Source of the DNA: a virus
DNA length: 30,598 bases
IMG/VR virus record: IMGVR_UViG_3300029309_000217
Location: 1-30,598 of that record
Reading direction: 5' to 3' (one strand)
Shown here: positions 21,640 through 29,207 of the stretch, one piece after another
Numbering within the stretch: position 1 is the first letter of the stretch
How the letters are laid out: each line of letters begins with the position of its first letter
Translations under genes and position numbers: made by a program
The notes under the pieces: generated by a model
Databases searched by the model: none
Told to the model about the DNA's origin: nothing
Seen by the model: the letters and a program-made list of their open reading frames with translations, nothing else

Positions 21640-22629
21640 TTATATTATTAGTTCGCCTTTACTGTCATACCAATCTGGATTGACATAAGACCATTGATGC
21701 CGACAATTATAACCACCACGAACAACTAAAGGATTTCCAGATTTTTTACCTTTCCAACTTCTACTTGTCCAAAGTGAATTGACTTCATCAATTGTGAAAA
21801 GTCCACTTTTCCTCTTATCATATACCCCATTAATTATATTTCTGCAATGATCTCTAGTGGTAGGAATTACATCTCCATAATATTTAACAAAAGTTAAACC
21901 AGCGTCTTTTGACTTATTAAAGTTTAGGGTTGCATCAAAATCTCTCAAAGAATCATTTAGTATTTGACCAGCATATCTTTTCATGTTTTCTCCAGCCCTA
22001 TCTCTTGCAAACTTAGATTGTAGAGTTTGTATAGACTTATCAACTAGTGCTTGTTTAGACTCATCAAACTTATTTTCATTTATATAATTAATTAATCTTT
22101 GTATCTCAGGGTCATCTGAACTAGCATAAATACCATTTATTGTTTGTCTAAGTTCTTTTTCTAATACTGCAAACTCGCTACCAACTAATGTATTTTGATA
22201 AACCTTTTCTGATAATCGCCTTGTGAATGTATTTGATACATCTTTGAATTGTGTAAAATATTGTTGCTTTAGATTTTGTACTAATGCTAGATCGCCTTTT
22301 GTAAGTTCTTGAAATTCTACAGGAATGTTACCAATTCTTTTAAATGCTTTTTCTATTCGTTTAGCTTGTTTATTAAAACCCTCTCTAACAACTGTATCTG
22401 ACCATTTAAGATATTCTTTTTCTAAGATAGCTTTTATCTTTGGCCTCATTGCTATAGCTGATTGTAGTTCAATTAACTTACCATCTGTTAAAGGTAATCT
22501 TGAGGCAGTAGCAACTACTTCTCTTTCTATTCTGTCTAATGTTTTAATTAGTGATTTGTAATATTCAGCTTCTGCAAGTTCTATTTGCTTGATTCGGTAT
22601 AAAGTTGTTTTTTGGATTATATCTGCCAT
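21640..22629 (-). CDS. MuF-like head morphogenesis protein
   Basis: The 329-residue product has a long helical N-terminus. A C-terminal module shows KYYGDVIPTTRDHCRNIING and PLVVRGGYNCRHQWSYVNP; the paired Cys (DHCRN, NCRHQW) and terminal aromatic residues are characteristic of the Phage_Mu_F/SPP1 gp7 family of minor head proteins. These proteins stay in the procapsid and assist DNA entry. No toxin domain is fused. The RBS is weak (TAAGAGCAATTAA). The gene lies after the plus-strand moron. Confidence 0.82.
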   Translation of the reverse strand: MADIIQKTTLYRIKQIELAEAEYYKSLIKTLDRIEREVVATASRLPLTDGKLIELQSAIAMRPKIKAILEKEYLKWSDTVVREGFNKQAKRIEKAFKRIGNIPVEFQELTKGDLALVQNLKQQYFTQFKDVSNTFTRRLSEKVYQNTLVGSEFAVLEKELRQTINGIYASSDDPEIQRLINYINENKFDESKQALVDKSIQTLQSKFARDRAGENMKRYAGQILNDSLRDFDATLNFNKSKDAGLTFVKYYGDVIPTTRDHCRNIINGVYDKRKSGLFTIDEVNSLWTSRSWKGKKSGNPLVVRGGYNCRHQWSYVNPDWYDSKGELII

Positions 22630-22763
22630 TTAATTGCTCTTATCAAAAATTCTTTAAAAACGCAAAAAGTGTTTTAGTGTCGCATCAATTATGAAACACC
22701 CTAAACCATCAATCGTCTATTATTCAATAAAATGTTTATAACTTAAAAAAATAGAAAAGTGAA

Positions 22764-22780
22764 TATGCTATACTGTGTAA
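22764..22780 (+). promoter_or_regulatory. Extended -10 promoter of the plus-strand gene
   Basis: TATACT at 22769-22774 is preceded by TG at 22766-22767 (TGCTATACT), an extended -10 element. A clear -35 is not visible, as is usual for such promoters. Transcription would start near 22781, giving a short leader with AAAGGAGAG before the ATG at 22803. It is the only internal plus-strand promoter I can support. Confidence 0.65.
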
Positions 22781-22802
22781 ATAAATAAAAAAAGGAGAGT
22801 AA

Positions 22803-23096
22803 ATGAAAAATAATAAAAAAACAAAAAAACAATACTTAGCAATAATCTATGTTGGCATGGGGGGTTGTACATGGTTAATAGGAGATGATATTGGAGAGGT
22901 GGCTGTTGAAGTTGCAAAGATGTGTAAACAAGATTGGAAACATCTTTTTAAATTTAAAAAGAAACATGTACACCCTGTAAACATTTTTGATTATACTGAC
23001 TCTGAGGGTTGGTATTCAAGATTAGATATGGTTGTAAAAGATAGAGATACTAATAAACCATTGAAACATCTTAAAACTGTTTACGCAGTAAGTTAA
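22803..23096 (+). CDS. Lone plus-strand gene (moron), unknown function
   Basis: The 97-residue product starts with a basic tract (MKNNKKTKKQ) and continues YLAIIYVGMGGCTWLIGDDI, VAKMCKQDWKHLFKFKKKHV and DSEGWYSRLDMVVKDRDTN, ending in a YAVS strand. It has one likely globular alpha/beta domain. It interrupts the minus-strand head module between portal and MuF. It has its own extended -10 promoter, a good RBS (AAAGGAGAG) and a terminator. Such layout is that of a moron that can be expressed independently of the late operon. Function not recognised. Confidence 0.78.
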   Translation: MKNNKKTKKQYLAIIYVGMGGCTWLIGDDIGEVAVEVAKMCKQDWKHLFKFKKKHVHPVNIFDYTDSEGWYSRLDMVVKDRDTNKPLKHLKTVYAVS

Positions 23097-23113
23097 GTAT
23101 AAATATAACTAAA

Positions 23114-23138
23114 GGCGATCTATATGGTCGCCTTTTTT
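23114..23138 (+). terminator. Rho-independent terminator of the moron
   Basis: GGCGATC (23114-23120) pairs with GGTCGCC (23126-23132), seven pairs with one U-G, around a TATAT loop. It is followed by six T residues (23133-23138). It lies 17 bases after the moron stop. In the minus direction the same stem is followed by only TTTAGTTAT, so it would act poorly on portal transcripts. Confidence 0.85.
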
Positions 23139-24549
23139 ATATCTGCTCTTGCTCTACTTCTTGATCTTCTTGTGCTGGTTCGTCTTGCGTGAACTGACCT
23201 ACTTCTGATGCTTGGTCTATCTCATCAAAAATATCATTTAGTTTAGCATCATCATCAACAACTGCTCTAGCAATTTCTTTATCAACTTCTTTAGCAAAAG
23301 TTGGAGAACCAATGTTTAATGATTTAGCTTGTTGGAAGTACACTAGATCACTTGCGTAATCTCTAATGTTAAATGAATCTGGATAATTTATTTCTCCATC
23401 AAATGTAGCATCTTGGAACATAGCATATAATCTAAATAGTTGTTCTTCTGCTATTTGTAAGTTATCAGCTTTCTCTGATAGTCTAGCATTTAATAATTCA
23501 AATTCTGTTTGTAGTGCAACACCAGATGTTATTCCTGTCTTTTGAGTTCTAACAGCACCCGTGTGTGCAATTCTATTTATTGAATCTACTTTGTTATTTA
23601 TAGACTCCATAATAGCTTGTAAGTTTTGGCCAGATGGTTGAAGTAAATATGGTTTTAAGTTTGGCTCTAACTCATCAGGCATTTCTATAACTGCACCAGC
23701 ACCAGCACTTGCATTTACACTTGGAGTTTTAACTAGGCTTGGGTGGTTAGTTAATCTGATTAGTTGTTCCATTTCAGAGTATTCATTGTAAATAGCTTTT
23801 TGTAGATCAGCAATATCAGTTAAATCTGATTGACCAATTCCTCTTTTGTGAGATTTAGAATTGTATAAAATAACTGCTGGTATTTTGCCAATCATGTTTG
23901 GTACAGTATCTATCAATCTAGGCTCTGATCTTTCTTCCATGTAAATAGTATCTATTCGATCTGGATACCAAATTCTCATGTAAGTTCCCCCGTTCTTATC
24001 TACTTCTTCTCTAACTTTTAAATAGTTTAATTCATACTTACCATTAACTTGTCTTTGGAAATTCCAATCTAAAACATTCTCTGGGGTAACGATTGATAAG
24101 TATGGTCTAATATCTTGATCTAATTCTTCGGCTCTAGTGTTTGTAGTTACATTAGGTTTATCTAACATCATAAAACAATGACCATAAATAGAAGCATAGT
24201 TTTGTGCTTGTTTAATTACAGAGTTTAAATTGTTACCCTCAAGGTCAGCATCTTTTAAAAATGATTCTAAACTAGGTTCATCTTGCATAGAACCAAAATC
24301 TCTGCTTGGTCTAACTCTAAATAAGAATGAAGAATAAATTTGAATAATATTTTTACAATGGTTATCGCATGGAGTGTTAGCAAGTCTTTGATTAAACTCG
24401 TTGTCTAATTCTAAATTATATCTATTTAGGTATTGGCCAACCATATAGTCAAATCCACCATTATATGATCTGATGTAATACTCCCAATTATTAATTGTTT
24501 CTGAGTAGTCTTTGTGGGTGTCTATTGCTTGATCTCTAGTGTATGCCAT
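23137..24549 (-). CDS. Portal protein
   Basis: The 470-residue product begins MAYTRDQAIDTHKDYSETIN. It has a portal-like core with RLANTPCDNHCKNIIQIYSS, a LDKPNVTT segment and a long C-terminal helical region (QNLQAIMESINNKVDSINRI, TSGVALQTEFELLNARLSEK), ending in an acidic Gln/Glu tail. Gene order TerL-portal-MuF-scaffold-capsid is canonical. It forms the twelve-fold DNA channel. The short C-terminus with poly-acidic end is normal for the family. Confidence 0.88.
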   Translation of the reverse strand: MAYTRDQAIDTHKDYSETINNWEYYIRSYNGGFDYMVGQYLNRYNLELDNEFNQRLANTPCDNHCKNIIQIYSSFLFRVRPSRDFGSMQDEPSLESFLKDADLEGNNLNSVIKQAQNYASIYGHCFMMLDKPNVTTNTRAEELDQDIRPYLSIVTPENVLDWNFQRQVNGKYELNYLKVREEVDKNGGTYMRIWYPDRIDTIYMEERSEPRLIDTVPNMIGKIPAVILYNSKSHKRGIGQSDLTDIADLQKAIYNEYSEMEQLIRLTNHPSLVKTPSVNASAGAGAVIEMPDELEPNLKPYLLQPSGQNLQAIMESINNKVDSINRIAHTGAVRTQKTGITSGVALQTEFELLNARLSEKADNLQIAEEQLFRLYAMFQDATFDGEINYPDSFNIRDYASDLVYFQQAKSLNIGSPTFAKEVDKEIARAVVDDDAKLNDIFDEIDQASEVGQFTQDEPAQEDQEVEQEQI

Positions 24550-24552
24550 AAA

Positions 24553-25788
24553 TTACTTCATTGTCCATCTTGTAGGAGCATTAAATCTTGCCTGAGTAGT
24601 TAATGGTTTTAAATAATCAATCATATAACCAAGTGCGTCATTCATATGATCGAATCCATCTTCCTTGTCAGGAATATTTGTATTCTCCTTGTATATTTGT
24701 CTTTGTAACCCTTTTATCAATGTTTTGCAAGAATGTGAAACAAAAATATGTCTTTCGCCATTAGAATCTTTGAGCCTACTGTTCACAGCATTGACTCTAT
24801 CTCGTATAGCTGGGTGTTTATGTTTTACCTTAACTTTAAATCCAGCGTTTTGTAAAATAGATAAATCAGTTCTACCACCAGCAGAAGTCTTACGTTGTTT
24901 AGATGCTGGGTCAGGATATATAAATATTTGAATTTTAGTTCCATAACGATCTCTTAGTTCTTGCACCATTTCATCAGTATTACTTCCATAAATGATAACT
25001 TCATCTACAAAATAAACTTTATCTTTTTCTATCTGCCCAACACAGGCTGACATTGGGTCAACGTTAAAGTCCATTCCAATATGTAAAGGTTTTTCCCAAT
25101 CTATTTGACGTTTAACAACATTATCTACAGGGTGGAAGTTATAATAAACACTACCAGCATAGTTTTCAAATGTACCCTCAAACTCTTGTCTAAAGGTTCT
25201 AATATCTATATCCTGTTTAGCTTGTTCTATTTCCTCTGGTGTAACCATACCACCTTGAATAGTTGTATATTGAAAAGACTCCCAATCATTATCTTGCTTA
25301 CCTTTTAGATATAATTCATAAGACCAGTTACCATATCCCTTTGGCGTTCCACAAAATAGTACATGACCTAATCTATCAGATATACTTGCTCTCAAGACCT
25401 CGTACCAAGTTCGTTTATCAATATCTGCAAACTCATCTAAAATTAAAAAGTCTAATCCTGTTCCTCTAAGACTATCATAATTATCAGCACCCTTTAATGA
25501 TATTTGACTATTTGTTTTTCTAATAGTTATTGTCATTGTTGTTTCGTTTATATCCTCAATCCAATTAAACTGATTAAGCATTTCTTTAAGAGTTCCCCAT
25601 ACAATCTCTTTGGCCATTTTAAATGTTGGTGCTACATACCAGATTCTTCTATTTGGCTGACACGCATATTTCATCATTTCAGTTACAGCTAAGTAAGTTT
25701 TACCAAATCTACGACCTGATATTAAAACTCTGAACCTTGATTTACTTGATGATACTTTAAGCTGGGGTTTTGTGAGAGTGATCTTCAT
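24553..25788 (-). CDS. Terminase large subunit
   Basis: The 411-residue product has both terminase domains. ATPase: GRRFGKT (25-31, Walker A), LILDEF (115-120, Walker B Asp118/Glu119) and CGTPK (146-150, motif III). Nuclease: GMDFNVDP (Asp240), YPDPAS (Asp293) and HMNDALGY (Asp384). It cuts concatemers and drives packaging through the portal. It ends just before the portal gene and overlaps the small gene before it by 32 bases. Confidence 0.96.
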   Translation of the reverse strand: MKITLTKPQLKVSSSKSRFRVLISGRRFGKTYLAVTEMMKYACQPNRRIWYVAPTFKMAKEIVWGTLKEMLNQFNWIEDINETTMTITIRKTNSQISLKGADNYDSLRGTGLDFLILDEFADIDKRTWYEVLRASISDRLGHVLFCGTPKGYGNWSYELYLKGKQDNDWESFQYTTIQGGMVTPEEIEQAKQDIDIRTFRQEFEGTFENYAGSVYYNFHPVDNVVKRQIDWEKPLHIGMDFNVDPMSACVGQIEKDKVYFVDEVIIYGSNTDEMVQELRDRYGTKIQIFIYPDPASKQRKTSAGGRTDLSILQNAGFKVKVKHKHPAIRDRVNAVNSRLKDSNGERHIFVSHSCKTLIKGLQRQIYKENTNIPDKEDGFDHMNDALGYMIDYLKPLTTQARFNAPTRWTMK

Positions 25789-25981
25789 TACAGAAATAAG
25801 TAATATACAATTTATCCTTATTTACTTTTTCTTCCATTTTTTCTGCATAAGCAATAGTTAATTGACTACCACCTATAACACATTCTGACCAATTGTTAAA
25901 TTTTTTATCTATTGTCATTGTATTATCACAGTATCCACTAATTGCAGAACAGATTGAGAAAGCTAAAATAAATTTAGTCAT
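25757..25981 (-). CDS. Small secreted Cys-containing protein (74 aa)
   Basis: The N-terminus MTKFILAFSICSAISGYCDN is signal-peptide like. It is followed by NWSECVIGGSQLTIAYAEKM and YITYFCNEDH. The SEC-x-x-G...Y-x-x-x-C pattern is shared with the next gene upstream (25978-26196), suggesting a tandem pair. The mature product would be a small periplasmic protein with possible disulfides. It overlaps the terminase gene by 32 bases. Function unknown. Confidence 0.58.
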   Translation of the reverse strand: MTKFILAFSICSAISGYCDNTMTIDKKFNNWSECVIGGSQLTIAYAEKMEEKVNKDKLYITYFCNEDHSHKTPA

Positions 25982-26196
25982 TCTAGTATAAGTTTTTTAA
26001 TTGATTTTGATCCATCTATATTTAACTCTAACTCAGCCATAGTTTTTACACATTGGTAATTTATTTTGCTATCTGGTTTTAGTTGTCTTTTAGCAATACG
26101 CGACCCTTTTAAACATTCTGATAATGAATTTTGTATTCTTGCTTCCTTAATCTCTCCATTAATAATCATAAGTAAAGCTACAACTGTTTCAATCAT
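25978..26196 (-). CDS. Small Cys-containing exported-like protein (72 aa)
   Basis: The product has a hydrophobic N-terminus (MIETVVALLMIINGEIKEAR), then SLSECLKGSRIAKRQLKPDS and INYQCVKTMAELE. It shares the SEC-x-x-G and I-x-Y-x-C spacing with the 25757-25981 gene. Its ATG overlaps the preceding TAA and its TGA overlaps the next ATG, so all three are coupled. Function unknown. Confidence 0.58.
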   Translation of the reverse strand: MIETVVALLMIINGEIKEARIQNSLSECLKGSRIAKRQLKPDSKINYQCVKTMAELELNIDGSKSIKKLILE

Positions 26197-26561
26197 TAGT
26201 GGTTTCCATTTCTTAATTTATCTATAACTTTATTAATATTATCTACTTGTTCTTTTAAATGATCTATATTTACCTTGTTATATCTTGATGCTTCTATTTC
26301 TTTTTCAATAGATTCTATTTGTCCAGCAAGATGTTCTATCAACATATACATTTCTAAATTTTTGGGTTCTTGTTCAGCTTTCTTTAACAAATCAGCTTGG
26401 AACAAAGTATCTGCTGTTTCTAATGCACTTATTCTTCCTGTTAAATTTGCATAACCAAATACAGCACTTGAAACAATTACAATTATCCCAACTAAATTAG
26501 CGAGAGGGAGTTGTAATTTAGACTCTGAACTTACTCTGATTGTATCATTATCTTTTTTCAC
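26196..26561 (-). CDS. Membrane-anchored coiled-coil protein, holin-like
   Basis: The GTG at 26561 is preferred because GAGG stands five bases upstream and GTGA overlaps the stop of the preceding gene; a TTG start five codons earlier is possible. The product (121 aa) has one N-terminal span (NLVGIIVIVSSAVFGYA) and then a long helical region (IEHLAGQIESIEKEIEASRY; LKEQVDNINKVIDKLRNGN). A membrane anchor followed by a coiled coil is seen in phage spanins and XhlA-type proteins. It is far from the endolysin, so a lysis role is uncertain. Confidence 0.55.
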   Translation of the reverse strand: MKKDNDTIRVSSESKLQLPLANLVGIIVIVSSAVFGYANLTGRISALETADTLFQADLLKKAEQEPKNLEMYMLIEHLAGQIESIEKEIEASRYNKVNIDHLKEQVDNINKVIDKLRNGNH

Positions 26562-26629
26562 ATTGGCCTCACACAAAAGGCAAGAAATACAAAACCTAAA
26601 ATCAACATTCCTGTAAAGTAATAATTCAT
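26558..26629 (-). CDS. Tiny membrane peptide (23 aa)
   Basis: The product is MNYYFTGMLILGFVFLAFC plus a short basic tail. It is one hydrophobic span. AGGA lies close before the ATG; an in-frame ATG at 26641 would add four residues. Its TGA overlaps the GTG of the next gene. Its position before the coiled-coil membrane protein resembles the tiny peptide upstream of the holin-like gene at 3990-4073. Confidence 0.5.
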   Translation of the reverse strand: MNYYFTGMLILGFVFLAFCVRPM

Positions 26630-26642
26630 TGTCCTACCCATG

Positions 26643-26807
26643 TTATTTAGCAACCTTGCCTTTGTTAATTCCTTTTTTAATTACATATTGCAGAGTGCCA
26701 TTAGCACCATGTTCTACTTCTTGTTTTAAGTTCTTAAATATATTCATTTCCTTTAGCTTCTTCTCTGCGTGTTTTTTAAACGACTCTAAAACTTTTGTAT
26801 CTCTCAT
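26643..26807 (-). CDS. Small basic protein (54 aa)
   Basis: The product begins MRDTKVLESFKKHAEKKLKE and ends NGTLQYVIKKGINKGKVAK. It is helical and basic with no membrane segment. Its ATG overlaps the previous TGA (ATGA). It belongs to the small-gene cluster between TerS and TerL. Function unknown. Confidence 0.6.
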   Translation of the reverse strand: MRDTKVLESFKKHAEKKLKEMNIFKNLKQEVEHGANGTLQYVIKKGINKGKVAK

Positions 26808-27076
26808 ATTTTAAAACCTTTCTGCCATGCTCTGATACTCCAATATGCTGGAGATAGAGTCTTCTGGCCTCTTACCTTTTTAAGAACTCCACCCATACGA
26901 GCCATGAATGATCTTTTTCTTGCTGGAATATGTTTCTTAATAGACATTTCCTTAGAGCCAAAATTTACTTTTTTAACTCTGCCAGATGATCTATCTTTTA
27001 CAAATACTTTAAACTTCTTAACATCTCCACGCATGGGTTTGTTAAGTTTAACAGTTTTGTTTTTGTATTTAGCCAT
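26804..27076 (-). CDS. Conserved small basic phage protein (90 aa)
   Basis: The product contains FKVFVKDRSSGRVKKVNFGS, then SIKKHIPARKRSFMARMGG and LSPAYWSIRAWQKGF. This KVFVKD-G-VKKVNFG...R(K)SFxAR...YWSxRxW pattern is widespread in marine and T4-like cyanophage small proteins, usually of unknown function. In many members a Cys pair sits in the MARMGG region; here that pair is absent. Strongly basic, so nucleic-acid contact is plausible. Confidence 0.75.
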   Translation of the reverse strand: MAKYKNKTVKLNKPMRGDVKKFKVFVKDRSSGRVKKVNFGSKEMSIKKHIPARKRSFMARMGGVLKKVRGQKTLSPAYWSIRAWQKGFKI

Positions 27077-27114
27077 AAGGCATAAATATCATACAACAAT
27101 CTAAATTTGAAGTT

Positions 27115-27324
27115 TTATCTCTTGAAGTGTCTTTTTCTCCATTCTCCACAAACATAAGTATCTTTTACACCTTTAGCACCCCAGCGACCACAGAATGACC
27201 ACTTGTTAGAGTACAAACCACAATCTCCACAGCTATTACCTTTGAGTGCTTTGGTAAATGATTGAGGTAGAGAGTAATCTATTATCTCTCCTGTAGGATA
27301 AAAGTTTGATCTTTTTTCACTCAT
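27115..27324 (-). CDS. Four-Cys protein, HiPIP-like (69 aa)
   Basis: The product has Cys32, Cys35, Cys45 and Cys59 in CGDCGLYSNKWSFCGRWGAK, then TYVCGEW. The C-x2-C-x9-C-x13-C order and terminal aromatic after the last Cys recall high-potential iron-sulfur proteins (C-x2-C-x16-C-x13-C), with a shorter middle loop. A zinc ribbon is the main alternative. N-terminal IDYSLPQSFTKALKGN is typical of small marine-phage Cys proteins. It starts in an ATGA overlap. Cluster binding is inferred from spacing only. Confidence 0.62.
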   Translation of the reverse strand: MSEKRSNFYPTGEIIDYSLPQSFTKALKGNSCGDCGLYSNKWSFCGRWGAKGVKDTYVCGEWRKRHFKR

Positions 27325-27494
27325 GATTTGATTAAAGTATTTAGTGCCTTTACAATTTCTAATGCTTTGTTTAATTTTCTAAGTGCTATATCTCTTTGTA
27401 TCTTAGCTTGATCACATTCTGCTCTAGCTCGATCTCTTTGTTGTCTTAATTTTAAAAATGTATTTTCTCCAATTATATTACTTTCCTTGTCCAC
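27321..27494 (-). CDS. Small charged helical protein, GTG start (57 aa)
   Basis: The GTG at 27494 has AAAGGAAAAGATC upstream. The product is a charged helix (FLKLRQQRDRARAECDQAKI, then RDIALRKLNKALEIVKALNT) with one Cys. Its TGA overlaps the ATG of the four-Cys gene. Its start overlaps the preceding small basic gene by 17 bases. Function unknown. Confidence 0.55.
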   Translation of the reverse strand: MDKESNIIGENTFLKLRQQRDRARAECDQAKIQRDIALRKLNKALEIVKALNTLIKS

Positions 27495-27633
27495 GATCTT
27501 TTCCTTTCCCTCGTTGTCTTCGTTTGTTTTTATTCATTGTACTTGTTATTGGCTTTCTACCAATAGAAGTTCCTTTTACAGTTTTAGTGTATTCTACAGT
27601 TGCACCAAATAGATTACCTTTTTTTTTAGCCAT
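27478..27633 (-). CDS. Small basic protein (51 aa)
   Basis: The product reads MAKKKGNLFGATVEYTKTVK, then GTSIGRKPITSTMNKNKRRQ and a Gly/Arg/Lys end. The 'LFGAT-x-x-YTKTxxGxSIG-(N/R)-(R/K)-P-x-x-STMNK(H/N)K(K/R)R' pattern recurs in tiny marine-phage ORFs. It overlaps the end of the TerS gene by 8 bases. Very basic; function unknown. Confidence 0.65.
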   Translation of the reverse strand: MAKKKGNLFGATVEYTKTVKGTSIGRKPITSTMNKNKRRQRGKGKDRGQGK

Positions 27634-27997
27634 CTACATCTTCTGCTTTAGCGTCTATAACCAATGGTAAAGGCTCGTTAATGTTTTCGGTTTGGGTTCT
27701 ATCTTTCATTCCTAGATAGTTTTTACTTAACCAAATCTGCATATGGGTGTTATCTTTTTTAACTGCCTTATCCCACATTTTCTTTCTTAAACTAGCTTTA
27801 CCCTTTTCTTTAAACTGCTCTACAATATCTGCATAATTTCTTTTTAATGTTTTAGCTGATATATTTAAAACACTTGCTATTTCATAATCAGGACAGCCAA
27901 TAGAGGCTAAATTCTTTAGTATTTCTATATCGACCACTATCTTGGGTCTTCCAGCACCCTGTCTTTTTTCTGTCTTATTTGCCTTAATTTTGTCCAT
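27626..27997 (-). CDS. Terminase small subunit-like HTH protein
   Basis: The 123-residue protein begins with a Lys-rich tail and GAGRPKIVVDIEILKNLASI, then CPDYEIASVLNISAKTLKRN, a helix-turn-helix. A C-terminal helix SLRKKMWDKAVKKDNTHMQI leads to WLSKNYLGMKDR. This is the usual small-subunit layout of marine siphophages (HTH followed by a WLGKxxLGQKD-like motif). It recognises packaging sites for the large subunit. It follows the methyltransferase gene with a 14-base overlap. Confidence 0.82.
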   Translation of the reverse strand: MDKIKANKTEKRQGAGRPKIVVDIEILKNLASIGCPDYEIASVLNISAKTLKRNYADIVEQFKEKGKASLRKKMWDKAVKKDNTHMQIWLSKNYLGMKDRTQTENINEPLPLVIDAKAEDVDG

Positions 27998-29207
27998 TTT
28001 CTAACTCTGCCTTTTTCCCTGTAAAGTTCTCCCATCTTTTAATAATTACATCACAGTATTTAGGGTCTAATTCAATAATATAACATATCCTATTTAATTT
28101 TTCACAGGCAATTAATGTCGTTCCTGTGCCACCAAAACAATCTAAAATTAAAGAATTTATTGATGTAAAATTTTTTATAATATTTTCAGGTAAATAAACA
28201 GGAAAAGTTGCTTTATGTATTTTACTATATTGATTACCAGTTGCATTTTTTCCCTCAATAACATTATAATAAGAACCTTGTGTAAATTGATAATTTTTAA
28301 ATCTTCTTTTACCATCTCCAAATGTTAATATAAATTCTACCAAGTTATTAATTATTCCTTTTTGAATATGTGGAGCAACAGAGGATTTTTTCCAATAGAT
28401 TATATCTTTAAATTTATTTTTAAAATTATGTATTAAATCAAATATAGATTTTTTGTTGTTTTGCACTAAACCTATATTATAAAAAACTTCTTCTGAATAT
28501 TTTAATAAATAAGTTAAATTAATATTAATAAATTTATCATATTCGTCTAAACTCATATTATCTTCAAAATTATTATATTTTTTTTCTGTTCTGCTATTTC
28601 CATCAATATTTAATGACCCAGCATTATAAGGTGGAGAGGTAAATGTAATATTGCATATTTTATCATCTAATATTTTTTTATATGTATCTTCATTAATACT
28701 ATCCCCACACATAAGTCTATGATTACCAAGTTTCCAAATATCTCCTAATTTAGTTATAGGTTCTTCAGGTGCTTCAGGTACTTCATCTTCATCAGTTAAA
28801 CCTTGTTTCTCCTCAAATAACATATCGTTTAGTTGATCTTCATTAAAACCTAATAAGTCTAATTTAAAATCTTTAGCCTCTAAATCTTTTATTTCCATTT
28901 TAAGTAATTCACTATCCCACTCGGATTCTTCAGCAGTTCTATTATCAGCTATTCTATATGCGTTTATCTGTTCTGGTGTAAGATTGTCAGCAATAGTTAT
29001 CGGTACTTCTTTAAAACCTAATTTTTTAGATGCTCTATACCTAGTGTGGCCTACAACAATAATTCTATCTTTATCAACTACTATAGGCTGTCTAAAGCCA
29101 TATTCTTTTAAAGACATAGCAACCTTTTCTATAGCTGAGTCTTTTAATTTTCTAGGATTGTTCTCATAAGGTTTTATTGTATTTATATCTGCATTTTCTA
29201 TTTTCAT
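27984..29207 (-). CDS. ParB-like nuclease/DNA methyltransferase fusion
   Basis: The start at 29207 has GGAGAT upstream and overlaps the preceding TAA (TAATG). The N-terminal ~125 residues are a ParB/Srx-type domain (IKPYENNPRK 11-20, VVGHTRYRAS 51-60, QINAYRIADNRTAEESEWDS). The C-terminal part is a beta-class methyltransferase, with SPPYN (191-195, motif IV) before DCFGGTGTT (356-364, motif I). SPPY suggests N4-cytosine or N6-adenine methylation. No restriction gene is adjacent, so it is an orphan enzyme. The central ~130 residues are Asn/Lys/Ile rich and AT-richer than neighbours. It precedes TerS directly. Confidence 0.88.
   Translation of the reverse strand: MKIENADINTIKPYENNPRKLKDSAIEKVAMSLKEYGFRQPIVVDKDRIIVVGHTRYRASKKLGFKEVPITIADNLTPEQINAYRIADNRTAEESEWDSELLKMEIKDLEAKDFKLDLLGFNEDQLNDMLFEEKQGLTDEDEVPEAPEEPITKLGDIWKLGNHRLMCGDSINEDTYKKILDDKICNITFTSPPYNAGSLNIDGNSRTEKKYNNFEDNMSLDEYDKFININLTYLLKYSEEVFYNIGLVQNNKKSIFDLIHNFKNKFKDIIYWKKSSVAPHIQKGIINNLVEFILTFGDGKRRFKNYQFTQGSYYNVIEGKNATGNQYSKIHKATFPVYLPENIIKNFTSINSLILDCFGGTGTTLIACEKLNRICYIIELDPKYCDVIIKRWENFTGKKAELENGQN

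Noticed and set aside
22669-22706. Inverted GTGTTT/AAACAC pairs before the moron promoter
   Set aside because: Short, AT-rich and imperfect; too weak to call an operator.
27077-27114. TATGAT-like -10 upstream of the 26804-27076 gene
   Set aside because: No -35 at a suitable distance and AT-rich background makes such matches common.
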